Assembly: GCA_014529385.2 (NCBI GenBank)
Contig: CM043957.1
Coordinates: forward strand, 66,234,003 to 66,298,002
Reading direction: 5' to 3'
DNA: 64,000 nt
Source: Adiantum capillus-veneris
Taxonomy: Eukaryota; Streptophyta; Polypodiopsida; Polypodiales; Pteridaceae
Part shown: one piece after another, positions 1-11,501 of the stretch
Layout: every line of letters starts with the position of its first letter
Position numbering within the stretch: position 1 is the stretch's first letter
Notes under the pieces: model-generated
Database searches by the model: none
What the model was told of the DNA's origin: nothing
What the model saw: the letters and a program-made list of their open reading frames with translations, nothing else
Translations under genes and position numbers: made by a program

Positions 1-3000
1 AGGTCCACCACTTGTCCAAGCTAACTTTATTCTTCTCATAGAGAAGCAAAGGTCCACCACTTGTCCAAGCTAGGCTCCATTGAAACATGGAGAGAAGGAT
101 GCTCCACCATTTGTCGAAGCTAACTCTATTGAAACATGGAAGGTTTACATTCAAGGTCCACCAGTTGTCCAACCTATTAACGCTAGTAGCATGAGGGGTT
201 TGGTCTCAAGATTCACCACTTTTTCACTCTGTGTCATTATATTAAGAATATTTGGGTATTAAGGTCCACCACTTGTCCAACCTATAAGGCTATATCTTAA
301 TGGTTATTCTTTCTGACCACTTGGAGTGACCATGAAAGGTTTTACATGGGGGTTTGGTTCCAAGGTCCACCACTTGTCCAAGCTAACTCTATTGAAACAT
401 AGAGAGAAGCAAAGGTCCACCACTTGTCTAAGCTAGGGTCTATTGAAACATGGAGAGAAGGATGCTCCACCATTTGTCCAAGATAGACTCCATTGAAGCA
501 TGAAGAGAAGCAAGCTGCACCATGTCTCCAAGATGCTAGCCTCCATCGAAATACCTTAAACCCACGTTATTTTGTACATGGGGAGTTTACATTCAAGATC
601 AACAATTTGTCCAACCTATTATCGCTAGTAGCATGAGTGGTTTGCTCTCAAGATTCACCACTTTTCCACTCTCTGTCATTATATTAAGAATATTTGGGTG
701 TTAAGGTCCACCACTTGTCCAACATATAAGACTATATCTTAATGGTTATTCTTTCTCACCCCTTGAAAGACTATATCTTAATGGTTATACCTAGCTATTA
801 TTGCTAGTAGCCTGAGTGGTTTGGTCTCAAGATTCACCACTTTTATTAAGAATATGTGGGTGTTAAGGTCCACCACTTGTCCAACCTATAAGGCTACATC
901 TTAAAGGTTATTCTTTCTTACTACTTGGAGTGACCATGATAGGTTTTACATGGGGGTTTGGTTCCAAGGTCCACCACTTGTCCAAGCTAACTCTATGGAA
1001 ACATAGAGAGAAGCAAAGGTCCACCCCTTGTCTAAGCTAGGGTCCATTGAAACATGGAGAGAAGGATGCTCCACCATTTGTCCAAGGTAGGCTCCATTGA
1101 AACATGAGGAGAAGCAAGGTGCACCATGTCTCCAAGATGCTAGGCTCCATCGAAAAACATTAAACCCACGATATGTCGTAGATGAGGGGTTTACATTCAA
1201 GGTCCAACACTTGTCCAAGCTATTATTGGTAGTAGCCTGAGTGATTTGGTCTCAAGATTCACCACTTTTCCACTCTATGTCATTATATTAAGAATATGCG
1301 CGTGTTGAGGTCCACCACTTGTCCAACCTATAAGGCTACATCTTAAAGGTTATTCTTTATTATCACTTGGAGTGACCATGATAGGTTTTACATGGGGGTT
1401 TGGTTCCAAGGTCCACCACTTGTCCAAGCTAACTCTATTGAAACATAGAGAGAAACAAAGGTCCACCACTTGTTCAAGCTAGGGTCCATTGAAACATGGA
1501 GAGAAGGATGCTCCACCATTTGTCCAAGATAGGCTCCATTGAAACATGACGAGAAGCAAGCTGCACCATGTCTCCAAGATGCTAGGCTCCATCGAAATAC
1601 ATTAAACCCACGATATTTCGTAGATGAGGGGTTTACATTCAAGGTCCACCACTTGTCCAAGCTATTATTGCTAGTAGCCTGAGTGGTTTGGTCTCAAGAT
1701 TCACCACTTTTATTAAGGATATGTGGGTGTTAAGGTCCACCACTTGTCCAACCTATAAGGCTACATCTTAAAGGTTATTCTTTCTTACTACTTGGAGTGA
1801 CCATGATAGGTTTTACATGGGGGTTTGGTTCCAAGGTCCACCACTTGTCCAAGCTAACTCTATTGAAACATAGAGAGAAGCAAAGGTCCACCCCTTGTCT
1901 AAGCTAGGGTCCATTGAAACATGGAGAGAAGGATGCTCCACCATTTGTCCAAGGTAGGCTCCATTGAAACATGAGGAGAAGCAAGGTGCACCATGTCTCC
2001 AAGATGCTAGGCTCCATCGAAAAACATTAAACCCACGATATGTCGTAGATGAGGGGTTTACATTCAAGGTCCACACTTGTCCAAGCTATTATTGGTAGTA
2101 GACTGAGTGGTTTGGTCTCAAGATTCACCATTTTTCCACTCTATGTCATTATATTAAGAATATGCGCGTGTTAAGGTCCACCACTTGTCCAACCTATAAG
2201 GCTACATCTTAAAGGTTATTCTTTATTACCACTTGGAGTGACCATGATAGGTTTTACATGGGGGTTTGGTTCCAAGGTCCACCACTTGTCCAAGCTAACT
2301 CTATTGAAACATAGAGAGAAACAAAGGTCCACCACTTGTCCAAGCTAGGGTCCATTGAAACATGGAGAGAAGGATGCTCCACCATTTGTCCAAGATAGGC
2401 TCCATTGAAACATGACGAGAAGCAAGCTGCACCATGTCTCCAAGATGCTAGGCTCCATCGAAATACATTAAACCCACGATATTTCGTAGATGAGGGGTTT
2501 ACATTCAAGGTCCACCACTTGTCCAAGCTATTATTGGTTATAGCCTGAGTGGTTTGGTCTCAAGATTCACCACTTTTATTAAGAATATGTGGGTGTTAAG
2601 GTCCACCACTTGTCCAACCTATAAGGCTACATCTTAAAGGTTATTCTTTCTTACTACTTGGAGTGACCATGATAGGTTTTACATGGGGGTTTGGTTCCAA
2701 GGTCCACCACTTGTCCAAGCTAACTCTATTGAAACATAGAGAGAAGCAAAGGTCCACCCCTTGTCTAAGCTAGGGTCCATTGAAACATGGAGAGAAGGAT
2801 GCTCCACCATTTGTCCAACGTAGGCTCCATTGAAACATGAGGAGAAGCAAGGTGCACCATGTCTCCAAGATGCTAGGCTCCATCGAAAAACATTAAACCC
2901 ACGATATGTCGTAGATGAGGGGTTTACATTCAAGGTCCACCACTTGTCCAAGCTATTATCACTAGTAGCATGAGTGGTTTTGTCTCAAGATTCACCATTT

Positions 3001-4110
3001 TTCCACTCTATGTCATTATATTAAGAATATGCGCGTGTTAAGGTCCACCACTTGTCCAACCTATAAGGCTACATCTTAAAGGTTATTCTTTATTACCACT
3101 TGGAGTGACCATGATAGGTTTTACATGGGGCTTTGGTTCCAAGATCCACCACTTGTCCAAGCTAACTCTATTGAATCATAGAGAGAAGCAAAGGTCCACC
3201 ACTTGTCTAAGCTAGGCTCCATTGAAACATGGAGAGAAGGATGCTCCACCATTTGTCGAAGCTAACTCTATTGAAACATGGGGGGTTTAAGTTCAAGGTC
3301 CACCACTTGTCCAAGCTATTAGTGCTAGTAGCATGAGTGGTTTTGTCTCAAGATTCACCACTTTTTCACTCTATGTCATTATATTAAGAATATTAGGGTG
3401 TTAAGGTCCACCACTTGTCCAACCTATAAGGCTATATCTTCAAGGTTATTCTTTCTCACCACTTGGAGTGACCATGATAGGTTTTACATGGGGGTTTGGT
3501 TCCAAGGTCCACCACTTGTCCAAGCTAACTCTATTGAATAATAGAGAGAAGCAAAGGTCCACCACTTGTCCAAGCTAGGATCCATTGAAACATGGAGAGA
3601 AGGATGCTCCATCATTTGTCCAAGATAGGCTCCATTGAAACATGAAGAGAAGCAAGATGCACGATGTCTCCAAGATGCTAGGCTCCATCGAAATACCTTA
3701 AACCCACGATATTTCGTAGATGGGGGGTTTACTTTCAAGGTCCACCACTTGTCCAAGCTATTATCGCTAGTAGCATGGTTTGGTCTCAAGATTCACCAGT
3801 TTTCCACTCTATGTCATTATATGAAGAATATCTGGGTGTTAAGGTCCACCACTTGTCCAACCTATAAGGCTATATCTTAAATGATATTTTTTTTGACCAC
3901 TTGGAATGTGCATGATATGTTTTACATGGGGTTTTGTTCCAAGGTCCACCACTTGTCCAAGCTAGATCTATTACATATATATTATACATACAATATTCAA
4001 CTAGATTCCCTACCTATCATGTCCAGTAGCATGGATGCTCTAGCTTGAAGGTCCACCACTTGTCCAACCTATACTCTCTTATGTAAGGGAGATCTCGCTA
4101 TAAATTCAAA
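1..4110. repeat. Satellite array with nested periodicity
   Basis: A tandem array built around the 18-base core ggtccaccacttgtccaa. The anchor acatgggggtttggttcc recurs near 345, 948, 1390, 1815, 2256 and 2681, and with small changes near 3123, 3486 and 3926. Spacing in the regular part alternates about 442, 425, 441 and 425 bp, so the higher-order unit is about 867 bp. The two monomer types differ mainly by a 17-18 base segment (ccactctatgtcattata, present near 1271, absent near 1692). Each monomer also contains three consecutive 50-bp subrepeats (968-1017, 1018-1067, 1068-1117) and a fourth, degenerate one. Edges are irregular: spacing is about 600 bp at the left and 363 bp near 3120-3483. 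Minus-strand reading frames of about 90 codons recur in every monomer, but they are by-products of the repeat. Confidence 0.93.
945..3119. repeat. Regular higher-order core of the satellite
   Basis: Five successive monomers alternate between type A (945-1386, 1812-2252, 2678-3119, with the 17-18 base segment and aagaatatgcgcgtgtt) and type B (1387-1811, 2253-2677, without the segment and with atgtgggtgtt). Like types resemble each other more than neighbours do: the types carry different diagnostic bases, such as gaggagaagcaaggtgc in A against gacgagaagcaagctgc in B. This is the signature of a dimeric higher-order repeat amplified as an 867-bp unit. Confidence 0.9.
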
Positions 4111-4320
4111 ACCTTCCCGCCTAAATTTAAAATATCCCTCCCAAATCTTAAATATCCCGCCTAAATTTTAAAATATCCCGCCCAAATTTTAAAATTCAAA
4201 CTTTTTTATAAAAATTTAAACTTTACTACTTAAATTTAAAATATTCCACGCGAAATTGATTTTAAATTCAAGTTTACCACAAAAAGATATCATTATACCA
4301 CATAAATTCAAATATGCAAA
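4083..4320. repeat. AT-rich stretch with short degenerate repeats
   Basis: Directly after the satellite. About five degenerate copies of a 20-odd base unit of the form cccgcctaaatttaaaatat lie between 4117 and 4195, followed by AT-rich sequence with caaattcaaa motifs. No coding potential or promoter is visible. Confidence 0.6.
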
Positions 4321-4440
4321 CCTCAAATCATTATATTGTACATAAATTCAAACAAATTCAAATTAACAAGCCTAAACTGATATTAGTTTGCATAGATATG
4401 AATTTATCACACCTAAATTATGTCACCATGTTAGAGAGAG

Positions 4441-4562
4441 TGGTTAGAGAATTTGAACAAGGTCCACCACTTGTCCAACCTAGATACCAAGAAGGATTGA
4501 GTGTACAAGGTATTGTTTGGAGGTCCTTATAGTCCACTGGTCTCAAGGTCCACCACTTGTGG
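4441..4562. repeat. Isolated copies of the satellite core
   Basis: Two copies of the core occur away from the array, near 4459 (ggtccaccacttgtccaacc) and 4547 (ggtccaccacttgt, then diverging). The surrounding DNA is unlike the monomers, so the core travels separately from the rest of the repeat unit. Confidence 0.8.
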
Positions 4563-5010
4563 TAAGGGTCACCAAAAAGTGTATATATTCATCCAAAGAA
4601 ATACACGTATTTTTGGTCTACATGTCCTAGTTTAAACCATTTATGTCCATTAGGTGTATCACTAAACAACACTACTATTTTTGAGAAACAGAAGTTACAA
4701 TCATATCTACAAATGGATTAGAGGAAAATCAGCTCAGCATACATCCAGAACTCGCTACAAGAATCGACTTTAACAGATCACGCAAGTAAGTCTTCCATTC
4801 AATTTTACTAGTATTACAATGTGTTAGTTATTTGTGATATTTATGTATGTATATATACTATGTGTGCATATCGTAATTAAGTGTAATTGTGTATCTGCAT
4901 TATGTATGAGTATTACAATGAAATAACACAAATATACATACATACACATAGATAACACAGACGCACACATACATGAGCATGTATTTTCAAGAGAGAGATA
5001 GCAAGATACA
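4563..5010. other. Non-coding stretch, nothing recognised
   Basis: AT-rich DNA with no long reading frame, RNA gene or repeat that I can support. Confidence 0.5.
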
Positions 5011-5011
5011 A

Positions 5012-5043
<32 letters not shown>

Positions 5044-5045
5044 AT
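5011..5045. repeat. GATA/GA microsatellite
   Basis: Several gata units run straight into a (GA)n tract. A simple repeat at the left border of the 90-bp minisatellite. Confidence 0.9.
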
Positions 5046-5081
5046 AAATACCTATTTTTTAGAGAGAGGAGAGAGAAAGAT

Positions 5082-5351
5082 AACAGATTTCACTGTGTTT
5101 ATGTATGTGGAAGAGAGGAAGACGATGTATGGGAATATGTGCACGTATTTTCAAGAGAGAGACAACAAGATAACAGATTTCATTGTGGTTATGTATGTGG
5201 AAGTGAGGAAGACGATGTGTGGGAATATGTGCATGTATTTTCAAGAGAGAGACAACAAGATAACAGATTTCACTGTGGTTATGTATGTGGAAGAGAGGAA
5301 GACGATGTGTGGGAATATGTGTATGTATGCGGGGATACTTTTAAACTATGT
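5082..5351. repeat. Minisatellite, three units of 90 bp
   Basis: The string aacagatttca begins at 5082, 5172 and 5262, exactly 90 bp apart, and the rest of each unit (gtggaagagaggaagacgatg and the following bases) also repeats with a few changes. Since 90 is divisible by three, all frames stay in register. This creates a 114-codon plus-strand frame from 5095 to 5439 with a 30-residue internal repeat. No promoter, homology or codon pattern supports translation. Confidence 0.88.
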
Positions 5352-5878
5352 ATCTCTGTCTTTTGACGAGAGAGTGTGTGTGCAAGAAGAGTTACAGAGA
5401 ACCATCTTCTCTATATGGAGAAAGACAGAGAGTGTGTGAGAGAGAAATACCTGTTTTTTCTCTATTCGTGAGGTGTGCAATGTCTCCTGAGAAGACTGCC
5501 CGATCCTGCCCTTCTGGAAAGCGTTGTGTACGCTGCTGTTTCTTTATCTTGTGCGCGAACTTTCAATCCTGTGCACTCCACCTGTGTGTTGTGTATGATG
5601 CCGAGCTTGCTCCTCTACGCGCGCGTATACTCCAACTGTGTGCAATCCGTGTGCGCTTTCTGTGTGTTTGCTGCTCGACTGCTTTCTCTGTGTGCGTTGC
5701 TCGTGCGCTCTCTGTGTGCCTAATCTTGATAGGGTTTATTAGAATGCCACGTATGCTACAAGTCCATGTTTTATCATAGGATTAAAAAAAACAAAAGCAA
5801 TATAAAAAATTAACCAATTCACACGGCCAAAATTAAAGAAATCATGGTTGAAAATATGAAAAACATGCGTAACTCTAT
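5352..5878. other. Non-coding stretch, nothing recognised
   Basis: Moderately TG-rich DNA with overlapping short frames in several registers, none showing recognisable protein features. From about 5770 it is A-rich. Confidence 0.5.
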
Positions 5879-5888
5879 ACTAACACTT

Positions 5889-6075
5889 GACCCCGCCCGG
5901 GGCGCTGCCCCGGACCCCGCCCAGAACAATATCCCAAAATCAACCTCCCAAGCCCCACCATCGAGAGCGCTATATTCCACATCCCCATCAAGAGCGCTAC
6001 CCCCAAACCTCACGTGGAAGCGCTGCCTTGTCACCCCATTGTGGCATTGCCATAAGACCCCGCATCTGGAGTGCT
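5889..6075. repeat. GC-rich hairpin block with gcgct-centred repeats
   Basis: In an AT-rich neighbourhood, a block near 5890-5925 contains a perfect inverted repeat ccggggc-gct-gccccgg (7-bp stem, 3-base loop), flanked on both sides by ccccgccc. It is followed by at least three degenerate units centred on gagagcgctat, aagagcgctac and gaagcgctgcc (about 5960, 5990, 6018). It looks like a small structured element. I cannot assign it to a known family. Confidence 0.55.
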
Positions 6076-6079
6076 AAAT

Positions 6080-6640
6080 GGGAACATTCTTCATTAGTGA
6101 AATTTTGAACATAAATTATATTAGCATATACTTAAATATAATACAAATATTAACATATTAACTATACTACTAATTTACTATAGCAGTTCTAGATTATGTC
6201 CCATACTATATTTAAGGTGCCAAAGGTTTGGCCTTATGGTCCTAGATTTAGCCAAGTGGTCAACACATATAGGACCAAGTGCACACTGTGCCACAAAACT
6301 TGGCCACCACTTCACTTGCCAAAGTTTAGGCCACATGGTCAATCCTAAGTTTCCAATGTTCTTATTATGTCACCTTTTGCCTCGTGGAAAACCTAGGCTT
6401 GTTTTCACATACTCAGGCACTTCAAGCCACAATAAATTGTCATTACTCTTCGGCAACCCTTTTGTTCAAGTCTTTGAAAAAACATTGTTTAAGGCCACCC
6501 TAAACCATTTTCATTTAGGGGTGTCTAAAACTAGCTTTTTGGCAATTCGAGAAGAAAATGGTCAAAGTTTTATACTTAGTTTTAACCACTTGACCAATTC
6601 AAATATTGGAAAGCAAGGTCTTGTAATACTTTTCTTTGGA
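6080..6640. other. Diverged flank of the second repeat array
   Basis: A 150-codon plus-strand frame (6236-6688) lies here. Its translation has no recognisable domain, and it runs into the repeat array at 6660 (aggtccctcacttgtccaagct), so I treat it as chance. Otherwise nothing is recognised. Confidence 0.5.
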
Positions 6641-8190
6641 CATCACACATTAAAACTAGGTCCCTCACTTGTCCAAGCTATGCTCTAATACAATAAAGGG
6701 CTTTTGGTTTCAAGATGCACCACTTTCCCAACCTTGATTCCATTAAAGAAGTTAGCTCTACTTAGACATTTAATAGCAAGGTCCTGCAGCAGTTCAGATT
6801 GAACATTTTCCATGGCAGCTAGGTCCACCACTTATCTAAGCTATGCTCTAATAGAGTAAGGGGGTTTTGGTTTCAAGATCCACCACTTGTCCAAACTTGA
6901 TTTGGGAAGCAAGGTCCTATAATAGTTTGCTTTGGACATTCACCATTACAACTAAGTCCACCACTTCTCCAAGCTATGTTCTAATACACTAAGGAGGTTT
7001 TGGTTTCAAGGAGAACCACTTGTACGACTTTGTTTTTGGAAGTAAGGTCTTTACATAGTTCACCTTGGACCTTGGACATTGGATACTACAACTAAGCCCA
7101 CCACTTGTCCAAGATATCCTCTATATATAGCCAAAGGGTTTGGGTTTCAAGATTCACCACTTTTCCAACCTTTCTTCCATTAAAGAAAGGAGGGGCATTA
7201 TAACTAGGTCCACCACTTGTCCAAGCTATGCTCTGATATAGAAAGGGGATTTTGGTTTCAAGGTCCACCACGTGTTCAACCTTGCAAGACTCAAGGGATA
7301 CTTGGACATTGGAAAGCATAGTCCTATAGTAGTTGATAGGTGGCAGTGGGTATTACAACTAGGTCCAACCTATGCTCTCATATAGCAAAGAGGCTTTGCT
7401 TTCAAGGTCCACCACTTGTCCAACCTTGCTTCCATTAAAGAAATGAGGGGCTACGTAAACATTGGCAAGCAAGGTAGCAAGGTCCTAAGGTGTTTCACCT
7501 TGGATATTGGGCATTATAACTAGGTCCACCACTTGTCCAAGCTATGCTCTGATAAAGAAAGGGGATTTTCGTTTCAAGGTCCACCATGTGTTCAACCTTT
7601 CTAATATAGAAAGGGGATTTTCGTTTCAAGGTCCACCACGTGTTCAACCTTGAAAGACTCAAGGGATACTTGGACATTGGAAAGCATAGTCCTATAGTAG
7701 TTGATAGGTGGCAGTGGGTATTAAAACTAGGTCCAACCTATGCTCTAATATAGCAAAGAGGCTTTGGTTTCAAGGTCCACCACTTGTCCAACCTTACTTC
7801 CATTAAAGAAATGAGGGGCTACGTAAACATTGGCAAGCAAGGTAGAAAATTCCTAAGGTATTTCACCTTGGATATTGGGCATTATAACTAGGTCCACCAC
7901 TTGTCCAAGCTATGCTCTGATATAGAAAGGGGATTTTTGTTTCAAGGTCCACCACGTGTTCAACCTTGAAAGACTCAAGGGATACTTGGACATTGGAAAG
8001 CATAGTCCTATAGTAGTTGATAGGTGGCAGTGGGTATTACAACTAGGTCCACCACTTGTCCAACCTATGCTCTCATATAGCAAAGAGGCTTTGGTTTCAA
8101 GGTCCACCACTTGTCCAACCTTGCTTCCATTAATATAGCAAGGAGGATTTGGTCTCAAGGTTCACCACTTGTCCAACCTATGCAAACCTT
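6640..8190. repeat. Second tandem array sharing the satellite core
   Basis: A repeat family different from the one at 1-4110, apart from the same 18-base core. The signature ggtccaccacttgtccaagctatgctct occurs at 7207, 7523 and 7891 (spacing 316 and 368 bp). The longer step is caused by a local duplication of about 55 bp near 7560-7645. Other markers repeat in order: aaaggggatttt, ggtccaccacgtgttcaacc, ggacattggaaagcatagtcc and ggtggcagtgggtatta. Copies become older toward 6640. The array ends less than 100 bp before the splice-acceptor-like site in front of the DUF8039/DUF7869 gene. Confidence 0.9.
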
Positions 8191-8257
8191 TTTCATGTTG
8201 TAGCATGATTTTTTGTTTGAAGAGTATTTTTCTATAACTATGGATTTAACAATGTAA

Positions 8258-8273
8258 TCTTTTTACTTACAGG
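8258..8273 (+). promoter_or_regulatory. Candidate 3' splice site before the first ATG
   Basis: The sequence tctttttacttacag|g directly precedes the ATG at 8274. A pyrimidine-rich run followed by acag|g is a strong plant acceptor consensus. The frame is closed upstream by a TAA at 8247. The ATG may therefore be an internal Met, with an earlier exon inside or beyond the repeat array. No upstream exon could be identified. Confidence 0.5.
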
Positions 8274-11200
8274 ATGGACTTCGAATCTGGGGAGAAAGTA
8301 CATATGATACTTGACAATGAAATCATTGGTATTGGTTGTGTGTGTAGAACAGATCCAGATTCCACTTGTGGTGGTACAAAGATAGGGCTGGGAAATGTCT
8401 CCATACTAGTGGAGGAATGCTTGAAGGATGTGGTCCTACCTTTTCCTACAATGTATACTTCATCTCTCCAAGGCTCATTATGGAGTGCTGTTCGATGGTC
8501 AAAGCTTCTTTTGCAATCTTTTGTATTAAATGGGAACTTAATTGATCCACACGAAAGCTACAATGGTGATGAAGAACATGATCATTCTGATCCTCTAGTT
8601 ACAGATGCAATACCTATGACAAGCCCAGAATTTGAAGCAATGATTCGAGAGTCTTGGAGAAATCAGAGGGTCCTTTTAAAAGATGACACAATGATGCAAA
8701 CCATGAATGAAGGGACCATCTTATATGTATTTCCACATGATTATGTCAACTTTCAGGAACTTGGTCCTGATTGTGTGGGTGTGGGTATTGAAAGAGAAAA
8801 TGCAAGCATTGATGATGTGGTTGAAGTGGGTAGCATCACTTTGCTAAAGTGGCCCATCAAGCAGACAACAATGTTGAATGGGAGCCCATTACAACGCTTT
8901 GTTCCTGTTGATGGCATGCATGCTACATATGAGGATGTATCCAACGATGGCAATGTTGGAAAAAAACTTGATGGGAGTAATGTTGTCCAGTTGTCAAGGA
9001 AGAGACGATACACTTTCATGAACAGGACTCAAAAATCAAAAGCAGCACCAGCTTTGACTTTTTACCTTTCAAACAAATCAATTCAAAGGGTATCATGCAT
9101 TGATTGTTGTGCACAAAAATGCTGCCAATTTGCAGATCGTGATATGGTGACAAGGTTACGACAACAATTTTGGGGAGAGTCTCAAAAATCACGCACTAAT
9201 TATGTTTATGATGTTCTTTCTATATGTTATCAGAAAGAAGAGAAGTCACGATACCAATTCAGGCTAAATGGCTCTATTGTTTGTTGTAGAGCATGGTATG
9301 AGCTACATGGAATACCAAAGACATCATTTTATCGATACAAGGAGAACTTTGAAAATGGTGTGCGCCAATATGTACATGGGAACACATGTACATTGAGAAG
9401 GGGACTTCAACATACTAGTTTAGCAAGAGCACTACTAAATGAGTTTGTGAAAAACAACTCTGAGAAGATGCCACATAGAAGTAGAACACTGCTAGATGGC
9501 TCAAGAGAGACTCAATTGGTGATTCCATCAACATACAAACAAGTGGATATTTTATGTGAAATCAACACGACACTTGACCAAATGGGCTATGAGAAGAAGC
9601 TATCCCAATCTTCTTTTGGTAGAATTTGGAGCAAAGAGTACCCACATGTCACTTTAACAAAGACGAGTGAGTTCTCTAAGTGCAATATTTGTAGCTCAAT
9701 CAAGGCAAGGTTAGAAGCTAAACCTTCTCTTGAAGAGAGAGCTCTTCTCTTGAGGGAGAGAGAAGTTCACATGGCACAACAAAAGAGTTGCAGAAGCCTA
9801 TATTATGCATGGCGCACGTATTCAGAAACTCAACCACAAAAATATGTATGCATAATCCATGATAAGATAAATCAAAAGAAGACTGCCATTCCTAGATTAC
9901 GCATTGTTCCCAAGGGTGTGGATTCAGGATATAATCTGCAGGTGGCATTGATTGGCATGATCACTCATGGACATGGAGAAGGTCATTACGGACACTTTGT
10001 CTTGAATGGTTTGTGGCCAGCTGATCCAAATCTTACAATTGGCTCAATTGCTAATTGTTTACATAACCTCGAGAGGATAGATAAGCATCCTCTTGGTGAT
10101 CTAGTAACAAATGGACTTCCAAGGAGCAATATTTCACTACTACATGCTTTGAACTCAAGGGATGCTTTGGACTACCATAACTTGAGTGATGGAAAAGAGC
10201 CCATTGTGCAGTCGTCATAAATTGCAGAAGAGGAATTGGGGTCAACATTTCGCAGATTGCCAGAGAACTTGTTGCTACAATTGGATAATTGTGCAGGGGA
10301 AAACAAAAATCGATACTTATTTGCCTATTTTTCAATGCTTGTTGCAAGGGGTGTTTTCAAAACCATCCAGCTGGGATTTTTAATGGTTGGGCATACACAT
10401 GAGGACATAGATGCCATGTTTAGTAGGTTTTCAGAGAAGTTGAGAGTTACACAAACCTATACTTTGCCACATTTGATGGATACATTACGAAACAGCTCAT
10501 CTTCATCTCCAGCTCCATTTTTTCTCACAAAGATCCCCGATTTCAAGCAATATCGTGATGGCTATCTTTGTGATGGACAAGACATACTTGTTGGACATTC
10601 CAAACCGCTTCAGTTCAGGTTCTTTATGCAGGATGAGACACCAATGATGCAATATAAGGCACATGTAGGTGTATCAAGTTGGAGTGGAAGTATTCGCCTT
10701 TGGAAAACAGACACAGAAGGCAAGCCAATGTTACCACATGGAGATCCACCTCTAGTACAAATGGCGGAGTATGTCAAGGCCCACGAAGAAGTCATTTTGG
10801 GGCTAAAGAACTATATAAAATTTTGGAAAAAATTAGCGAATGGTTCAAGTATTCCACGATATTATAGACCCGTGATAGATTATTGGAGTAAGGTAATTGA
10901 AGAGATTGGAAAAGCAATCATATCATAGGGAGTCTTGTTTGAAATGTTTTGGCCAAAAACTCAAGAATATTCTCACCTACAAAGCACTACAATGAATTTG
11001 CAACAAGGAGCAGAAAGATTCCTAGGCCTTGAAGAGTTGAACGATCATTTTTGTGGGCCTCAACGAGATAGGCCAAGGGAAGAGTTTGACCCTATGTCTG
11101 ATGTGCACCAAGGTGACTTTCTTATGCTTGTTCCGAGTGACACAGAAATCTATCCAGTGTGGCTTGCAATGGCTTTATCTGACATTGATAATGAGCCTAC

Positions 11201-11501
11201 ATCACCAAACTACAGAAAACTCTTGATTCAATATTGGGCACCTTGCGCGAGAAAAAGTGGGATGACAGATACTCAAGCTTACAGTAATTGTTGGAAGGGT
11301 TATTGGGCTGTCAACTATAAGGACCCACAAGTGTGGGAAACTATAGATGCAATTGTTTGGTCCTGGAGACCCAACAAAGAAGGACCATTTTCTAAAATAA
11401 AGATTCCAGAAAGACATGCTCTAAAAGCCAAAGAAGGCCTCACTCGTGCACATCAGCCACACTTGGATCAAAGTTCAGATATGGTATCAAATGTGGAGTA
11501 G
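8274..11501 (+). pseudogene. DUF8039/DUF7869 transposase-like gene, two in-frame stops
   Basis: One reading frame of about 1,076 codons, interrupted only by TAA at 10218-10220 and TAG at 10926-10928; the frame is the same on both sides of each stop. Residues 5-85 resemble DUF8039 (pattern ending in PFP and VRW). A short Cys motif (KCNIC) lies near residue 470. From about residue 530 the order is typical of DUF7869: a C-IIHDK segment, LDNCAGENKN (about 669) and GHTHEDIDAMFS (about 705). The conserved Asp residues look like a DDE/RNase H-type catalytic set, so a transposase ancestry is likely but unproven. The last 190 codons are acidic and Trp-rich with no recognised fold. Both stops are one C-to-T step from CAA or CAG. 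Alternatives are a recent pseudogene, assembly error, or frame-preserving introns; I see no good splice sites at the stops. Confidence 0.7.

Noticed and set aside
946-3789. Six minus-strand frames of 87-101 codons with nearly identical proteins
   Set aside because: They are the same satellite monomer read in the same frame. The similarity follows from DNA identity, two codons are repeatedly disrupted at the edges, and no promoter or domain is present.
5095-5439. Repeat protein encoded by the 90-bp minisatellite
   Set aside because: Open only because the period is divisible by three; no other evidence of coding.
6236-6688. 150-codon plus-strand frame
   Set aside because: No domain and no codon or homology support; its end lies inside a repeat array.
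1-8190. CRISPR-like pattern of a short repeat with variable spacers
   Set aside because: The core repeat spacing is irregular, the spacers are themselves repeats, and the host is a plant nucleus.
10218-10928. Introns explaining the two stops in the DUF7869 gene
   Set aside because: The frame is continuous across both stops with plausible protein sequence on each side, and no convincing GT-AG pair encloses either stop without removing conserved motifs.
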